Assembly: GCA_022842805.1 (NCBI GenBank)
Contig: JALHOX010000133.1
Location: 1-10,394, forward strand
Direction: 5' to 3'
Length of the DNA: 10,394 bases
Source of the DNA: Phycisphaerae bacterium
GTDB taxonomy: Bacteria; Planctomycetota; Phycisphaerae; UBA1845; Fen-1342
Shown: positions 5,330 through 10,394 of the stretch, in pieces
Position numbering within the stretch: the first letter of the stretch is position 1
Layout of the letters: each line of letters starts with the position of its first letter
Translations under genes and position numbers: made by a program
The notes under the pieces: model-generated
Told to the model about the DNA's origin: nothing
The model's input: only the letters and a program-made list of their open reading frames with translations
Database searches by the model: none

Positions 5330-7687
5330 ATGTTCGGCGCGATCTCGACGCTGCTGCGCGGCCGTTGGCAGATGCCGCTCGCCGTCCTTGCGACGGGGGC
5401 GGCGGCGGTCGCGCTCATCCGCCTGACGCCGGCCAAACGACCGATCGCATACGAGGCGATCCGCGCCAGCCTCGAAGAACTGAAAAACGCCGGAGGCGCC
5501 CTCGACGCCGCCGACGCTGCCGCGAACTTGCTCACGCTCGACCCCCCGCCGCCGAAAACCACACAGATCGAACTGCATCGCTTCATCGCTCAGATCCTGC
5601 ACGAGCAACTCTCGCAATCGAAGAATCCATCAAAGCCCAACGCCGAAAAGCTGCTGCACCACCTCGATAGCGCTGTGGCGCTCGGACATCGCCGATCGGC
5701 CCAGGACACGCTGCAGATCGCCGACGCACTGCGCTGGATCGGCGACGCCGCCGACGCCGCCGACGGCTATCGATCTCTGGTCGCACAAGACGTCCCCACC
5801 GGCGTGCGCCGCGCGGCGCTGCGGCGGCTGATCGACCTGCTCACGGCGACGCAAAGCAACTCCGAAGAGCGCCGCAACCGTCTCGACCAGTTGCTGGCCG
5901 ATCGCGGTCTGCCGATCCCCGACGCCTGGCGGGCGCTGCAGGAAGCGATGCGGATCGCACTCGATCAGCACGAAGCCAACCGGGCCCGCGCCCTGCTGGA
6001 CGAAAACCGCGAGCGCTTCGGCGGCGTCGAACTCCGCGGCTTCCTCGATTACCTCGACGCCCTGGTGATGGTTCACGAGGGCCGCACCACGGAGGCGGCG
6101 CCGCTCATCCCGTGGATCGACGAGTGGGCGGTGCGGACCGCGCCCAAGTTCGAACTGGATGCGCAATTCGGTCATCTGCCTGCGATGACGCGCTGGCTCT
6201 TGGGGCGCATCGCGCTGGAAATGGGCGAACACGCCGACGCATTGGCCCATTTCGACGCCGGAATCGGCCTGCAGCCCGTCGGCCGCATGTACTTCACGAT
6301 CGCCGCCTCGCGTGCCCAAGCCCAGGCGGCGCTCGGCCGACACGCCGCGGCGCTCAGCGAATTGCGCGAAACCGCCCGGCGGATCGAGCGTGGCGAGGAA
6401 GGCGCAGAGTCGCGCCGCGAGTTTCGCGAGACGCTTCCGGAGCTGGCGGCGCTCGCCCGCAAGCAGGAGGCGTGGAACGACATCGCCCCCTATCTCGAAT
6501 ATGCACTCGAATTGACCCCCGCCGAAGACTCCAACGCACGGCTGCCGTTGCTGCAGGGGCTCGTTGCGGCGTATCAATCAGCCGCGGAGCGCACCCAGGA
6601 CGATCTGAAACGGCAACGCGAGTTGCTGGCTCGCGCCGGTGAAACGCTTGCGAAGGCGGCGCAACTGGCCGTCTTCGACGAAGAGCGCCACGGCGCGTTG
6701 CTCTGGGCCGCGGCGGAGACGCTGGACCGCGCGGGCCGCATGGCCACGCTGCAACGCACGCTGCGACATTTCATCGACACGCGTTCCGAAGACCCGCGCC
6801 TGGCCTCGGCCCTGCTGCGGCTCGGCCTCGCTCACGAAGCCGTCGGCGAATTTGACACCGCCACCAACCTCTATCTCGAACTCATCGCGCGCTTTCCGCG
6901 GCTCGAAGAGGCCTCGAACGCGCGGCTGCGGCTGGCCGCGGCCTATCTCGCGATCGGTCGCGAGCGGGCCGCCGACGCCGAGCGCGAGCTTCAGGCGATT
7001 CTCGGCGACGACTACATCACGCCCGATGCGAAGGTATTCCGCGAGGCGCTGCTGGGCCTCGCAGAGCTATGGCTGGACCAGGGGCGATTCAGCGAATCGA
7101 TCAGCCGATTCGAGGATTTCCTCGAGCGCTACCCCGATGACAACGATCGCGTTCGAGTTCGCTTCGAGTTGGCCAATGCGCTTCGCGAGAGCGGCTTTGA
7201 ACTGGTTCGCGAAGGCGGCGCGCCCGGCGCGCGGCAAAACGCCGCCGACGAAGGGGCGCTACGCCTGCGCGACGCGGCCGAGCGCTTCCGCGCCTTGCGG
7301 GCCGAGTTCGGCGAGCTGCAGGACGTCGATGCCGAAACGGCCCTTTTCCGGCGGCTGACGCTCTTCTATGAGGCGGACTGTCTCGCCGCACTACGCGAGC
7401 CCGAGGCCCAGGCCGCCGCCATCGCGCGTTATCGCCAGGCTGCGGTCGAATATGAGCAGACGCCCGCGGCGCTCACCGCTTTGCTGCAGCTCGCGAATCT
7501 GCACCTGCGACAAGGCGAAGTCTTGCCCGCCGCCCGCTCGCTCGAGCGGTGTCGCTGGGTGCTGAGCGCAATTCCCAACGATGCCTTTGCCCAGGCCGAC
7601 GACGGCATGACCCGCGCCGACTGGGATCGCTACTTGCAGACGCTTTCCAACGCACACCTTTTTAAGAACGTGTTCAACGCCCAATGA
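5330..7687 (+). CDS. Membrane-anchored tetratricopeptide repeat protein, function unknown
   Basis: This 785-residue protein has one hydrophobic segment near the N-terminus (about 15-32, MPLAVLATGAAAVALIRL) after two arginines. That fits a signal anchor with the bulk of the protein outside the cytoplasm. The rest is alpha-helical and alanine/leucine/arginine-rich, with TPR-like helix pairs. The clearest lie around 287-345 (WLLGRIALEMGEHADALAHF), 490-560 (LLRLGLAHEAVGEFDTATNLY), 573-604 (LAELWLDQGRFSESISRFED) and 700-750 (LLQLANLHLRQGEVLPAARS). TPRs form protein-binding superhelices; the spacing recalls BamD/YbgF-like extracytoplasmic TPR proteins. No enzymatic motif is seen. The start has only a weak GAG at 5321-5323. 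Its stop overlaps a possible flgN start (ATGA at 7684) and lies 23 bases before the preferred one, so it is probably co-transcribed with flgN and the two-component genes. A role in flagellar assembly or envelope scaffolding is inference from position only. Confidence 0.8.
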   Translation: MFGAISTLLRGRWQMPLAVLATGAAAVALIRLTPAKRPIAYEAIRASLEELKNAGGALDAADAAANLLTLDPPPPKTTQIELHRFIAQILHEQLSQSKNPSKPNAEKLLHHLDSAVALGHRRSAQDTLQIADALRWIGDAADAADGYRSLVAQDVPTGVRRAALRRLIDLLTATQSNSEERRNRLDQLLADRGLPIPDAWRALQEAMRIALDQHEANRARALLDENRERFGGVELRGFLDYLDALVMVHEGRTTEAAPLIPWIDEWAVRTAPKFELDAQFGHLPAMTRWLLGRIALEMGEHADALAHFDAGIGLQPVGRMYFTIAASRAQAQAALGRHAAALSELRETARRIERGEEGAESRREFRETLPELAALARKQEAWNDIAPYLEYALELTPAEDSNARLPLLQGLVAAYQSAAERTQDDLKRQRELLARAGETLAKAAQLAVFDEERHGALLWAAAETLDRAGRMATLQRTLRHFIDTRSEDPRLASALLRLGLAHEAVGEFDTATNLYLELIARFPRLEEASNARLRLAAAYLAIGRERAADAERELQAILGDDYITPDAKVFREALLGLAELWLDQGRFSESISRFEDFLERYPDDNDRVRVRFELANALRESGFELVREGGAPGARQNAADEGALRLRDAAERFRALRAEFGELQDVDAETALFRRLTLFYEADCLAALREPEAQAAAIARYRQAAVEYEQTPAALTALLQLANLHLRQGEVLPAARSLERCRWVLSAIPNDAFAQADDGMTRADWDRYLQTLSNAHLFKNVFNAQ

Positions 7688-7697
7688 CCCCCTACCC

Positions 7698-7701
7698 GGA
7701 G
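7698..7701 (+). promoter_or_regulatory. Ribosome binding site deciding the flgN start
   Basis: GGAG lies 9 bases before the ATG at 7711. This favours 7711 over the ATG at 7684, which overlaps the TPR gene's stop as ATGA but has no Shine-Dalgarno sequence of its own. Confidence 0.55.
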
Positions 7702-7710
7702 ACCCGCGCC

Positions 7711-8219
7711 ATGCAGTTCGCCTCCAACGCCTCGGACCAGGCCTCGCTCGCCGCCGCGCTGAGCGCGCCGTCGACCGGAAACGGGAACACCGCCCGCGAA
7801 GTCGTCACCTTGCTGACCGTTCAACGCGACCTCTACGCCCGGCTGCGCGGCCTGGCCGAACAGCAGCGCTCGGTCATCCATGACGACCGCCCCGAAGTGC
7901 TGCTGCACCTCCTCACTGAGCGCCAGACCATCGTCAATCGCCTGGCGCGGCTCAACGCCCAGCTCGCCCCCCACCGACGCACCTGGGATGTCACCTACGC
8001 CGCCTTGCCCCAGCCCCAGCGCGAGGAAGTGACCCGCCTTTTGGGCGAGATCAACGGATTTTTGCGCACGATTTTGACCACCGACGAAGAGGACAGCGCC
8101 CTGCTCGCCGCCCGCAAACGGCTGGTGGCAGACGAGTTGGCCGCGACCGGCCAACAGCGATTTGCCGCAAAAGCTTACGCCGGGGCGGTGCGCCCGCACG
8201 CCGAAAGTGCCGATCTGGA

Positions 8220-8226
<7 letters not shown>
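7711..8226 (+). CDS. flgN: FlgN-like flagellar export chaperone
   Basis: FlgN family proteins are small, soluble, all-helical chaperones that deliver the hook-filament junction proteins FlgK and FlgL to the flagellar type III export gate. This protein has 171 residues from the ATG at 7711 (180 if ATG 7684 is used), a normal length. It shows the long amphipathic helices typical of the family: VVTLLTVQRDLYARLRGLAE, a middle helix running from EVLLHLLTERQTIVNRLARL into NAQL, and a C-terminal helical region GEINGFLRTIL. There is no membrane segment or catalytic motif. Family sequences are poorly conserved, so the call rests on helix pattern, size and context. The context is a two-component pair of the flagellar FlrB/FlrC type starting at the flgN stop codon. 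A generic coiled-coil protein is the alternative. Confidence 0.62.
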
Positions 8227-9122
<896 letters not shown>

Positions 9123-9140
9123 GAAAACGACTGGGAACGA

Positions 9141-9147
9141 AAGGAAG
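9141..9147 (+). promoter_or_regulatory. Ribosome binding site of the response regulator
   Basis: AAGGAAG lies 6 bases before the ATG at 9154 and 18 bases after the kinase stop. It fixes the start of a gene whose end is outside the window. Confidence 0.65.
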
Positions 9148-9153
9148 CGCTCC

Positions 9154-10394
9154 ATGGCACAGGTATGCATCGTCGACGATCAGGCCCTTCTGCGCGACTC
9201 GCTCAGCAGCGCCCTCACCAAGCAGGACCACACCGTCTTCTGCTTTGACAACGCGCAAGAGGCGCTGACCCACATGCGCCAGCAGGAGGCCGACGTCGTC
9301 GTCACCGACCTGCGCATGCCCGGCATGGACGGCATCAGCCTGTTGAAGGAAATGCGCCGCCTCGGTCTCGATACGCCGGTCGTGCTCATGACCGCGCACG
9401 CCTCGGTCGAAACCGCCGTCGAAGCGATGAAGCACGGCGCCTTCGACTACCTGACCAAGCCCTTCAACGCCGAGGAGCTTTCGATCCTGATCGAGCGCTC
9501 GGTCCGCGAGCGCAACCTCGTCCGCGAAAACGAAGCCATGAAGCGCACACTGGAAGACCTCCAGAAGCCGATGCAGCTCGTCGGCCGCTCCGCCGCCATC
9601 ACGCCCGTCTTCGAGAAGATCGAGCGCGTCGCCCAGAGCACCGCGACCGTGCTCATCAGCGGCCCCAGCGGCGTCGGCAAGGAGATGATCGCCCGCGCCA
9701 TTCACGCCGCCTCTCCGCGGCGCGACAAGCCGATGCTCGCGGTCAACTGCGCCGCGCTGGCCCCCAGCCTGCTCGAAAGCGAACTCTTCGGCCACGAAAA
9801 AGGCTCCTTCACCGGCGCCGACCGCACCCGCAAGGGCCGCTTCGAGCTGGCCGACGGCGGGACGCTGCTGCTCGACGAAGTCAGCGAGCTCGACATGAGC
9901 CTGCAGGCCAAGCTGCTACGAGTCCTTCAGGAACGCGAGTTCGAACGCGTCGGCAGCTCGGTCACGCGCCGCGTCGACGTGCGCGTCATCGCCACCACCA
10001 ACCGCGACCTCCGCGACTGGTGCGCCAAAGCGAAATTCCGCGAGGACCTCTTCTATCGCCTGAGCGTGCTGCCGGTCGAAGTGCCCGCGATCCGCGAGCG
10101 CTCCGACGACATCCCCCTGCTGCTCGAACACTTCATCGAGCGCACCAGCCAGCGCGAAGGCAAGCCGCGCCCGCAACTGACCGCCGACGCCCTGCGAGCG
10201 CTGGTCGAATACCCCTGGCCCGGCAACGTCCGCGAGCTGCAGAATTTCTGCGAGCGCATGTGCGTGCTGGAGGCCGGCCGCACGATCGACCCCGACACGA
10301 TCCGGCCGATGCTGAATGGCCTGATCAAGGTCGCCAGCAAGCCGGTCGTGAACCTGACCTACCGCGACGGCTCGATCCTGGCCGACGCCGAACG
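9154..10394 (+). CDS. NtrC-family sigma-54 response regulator, FlrC-like, 3' end missing
   Basis: The frame is open from ATG 9154 to the right edge (413 complete codons). The receiver domain (1-115) has the acidic pair D8-D9, phosphoacceptor D52 in TDLRMPGMDG, T80 and K102 in YLTKPF. The AAA+ sigma-54 interaction domain (about 142-380) has Walker A GPSGVGKE (170-177), the sigma-54 contact loop GSFTGA (217-222, a serine variant of GAFTGA), Walker B TLLLDE (237-242), FREDLFYRLSVLPV with the likely arginine fingers, and sensor II PWPGNVREL. The C-terminal Fis-type DNA-binding helix-turn-helix is expected beyond the edge. Phosphorylated proteins of this class form rings on upstream enhancers and use ATP to open sigma-54 promoters. 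As the partner of the preceding kinase and neighbour of flgN, it probably controls middle flagellar genes as FlrC/FleR do; NtrC/AtoC-type control of other genes cannot be excluded. Confidence 0.94.
   Translation, partial: MAQVCIVDDQALLRDSLSSALTKQDHTVFCFDNAQEALTHMRQQEADVVVTDLRMPGMDGISLLKEMRRLGLDTPVVLMTAHASVETAVEAMKHGAFDYLTKPFNAEELSILIERSVRERNLVRENEAMKRTLEDLQKPMQLVGRSAAITPVFEKIERVAQSTATVLISGPSGVGKEMIARAIHAASPRRDKPMLAVNCAALAPSLLESELFGHEKGSFTGADRTRKGRFELADGGTLLLDEVSELDMSLQAKLLRVLQEREFERVGSSVTRRVDVRVIATTNRDLRDWCAKAKFREDLFYRLSVLPVEVPAIRERSDDIPLLLEHFIERTSQREGKPRPQLTADALRALVEYPWPGNVRELQNFCERMCVLEAGRTIDPDTIRPMLNGLIKVASKPVVNLTYRDGSILADAE

Overview
The window is GC-rich, densely coded bacterial DNA. Gene content points tentatively to a member of the Planctomycetota or a similar deep-branching, high-GC, flagellated Gram-negative lineage. 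The pointers are a secreted M43-type metalloprotease, a long membrane-anchored TPR protein, and a FlgN-like chaperone followed by a soluble histidine kinase and a sigma-54 activator. There is no taxonomic marker gene, so this is inference.

Left part (1-3685): a B12-binding-type radical SAM enzyme enters from the left edge and converges on a minus-strand zinc alcohol dehydrogenase of the cinnamyl-alcohol-dehydrogenase/YahK type. A 314-base divergent gap follows. It holds a good sigma-70-like promoter, a leader hairpin and a curious inverted repeat lying in both 5' leaders. It leads into a secreted M43 (pappalysin/cytophagalysin-like) zinc metalloprotease gene. That gene has an in-frame TAA at codon 70, which separates the signal peptide from an intact catalytic domain. 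After it come a perfect 9-bp hairpin, a near-consensus promoter and a tRNA-Arg(TCG).

Middle (3730-5329): a minus-strand diguanylate cyclase has a degenerate receiver-like N-terminus, a GAF-like middle and a complete GGDEF domain with an inhibitory I-site. It converges on the tRNA. A gene-free 277-base divergent region separates it from the next operon.

Right part (5330-10394): four tightly packed plus-strand genes look like one transcription unit. They are a 785-residue membrane-anchored TPR protein, a FlgN-like flagellar export chaperone, a soluble histidine kinase whose start overlaps the flgN stop, and an NtrC-family response regulator cut off by the window edge. The last two resemble the FlrB/FlrC (FleS/FleR) pair that controls middle flagellar genes through sigma-54. 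A c-di-GMP synthase sits divergently beside them. The working picture is a motility control locus, with structural flagellar genes probably following downstream; that last point is inference.
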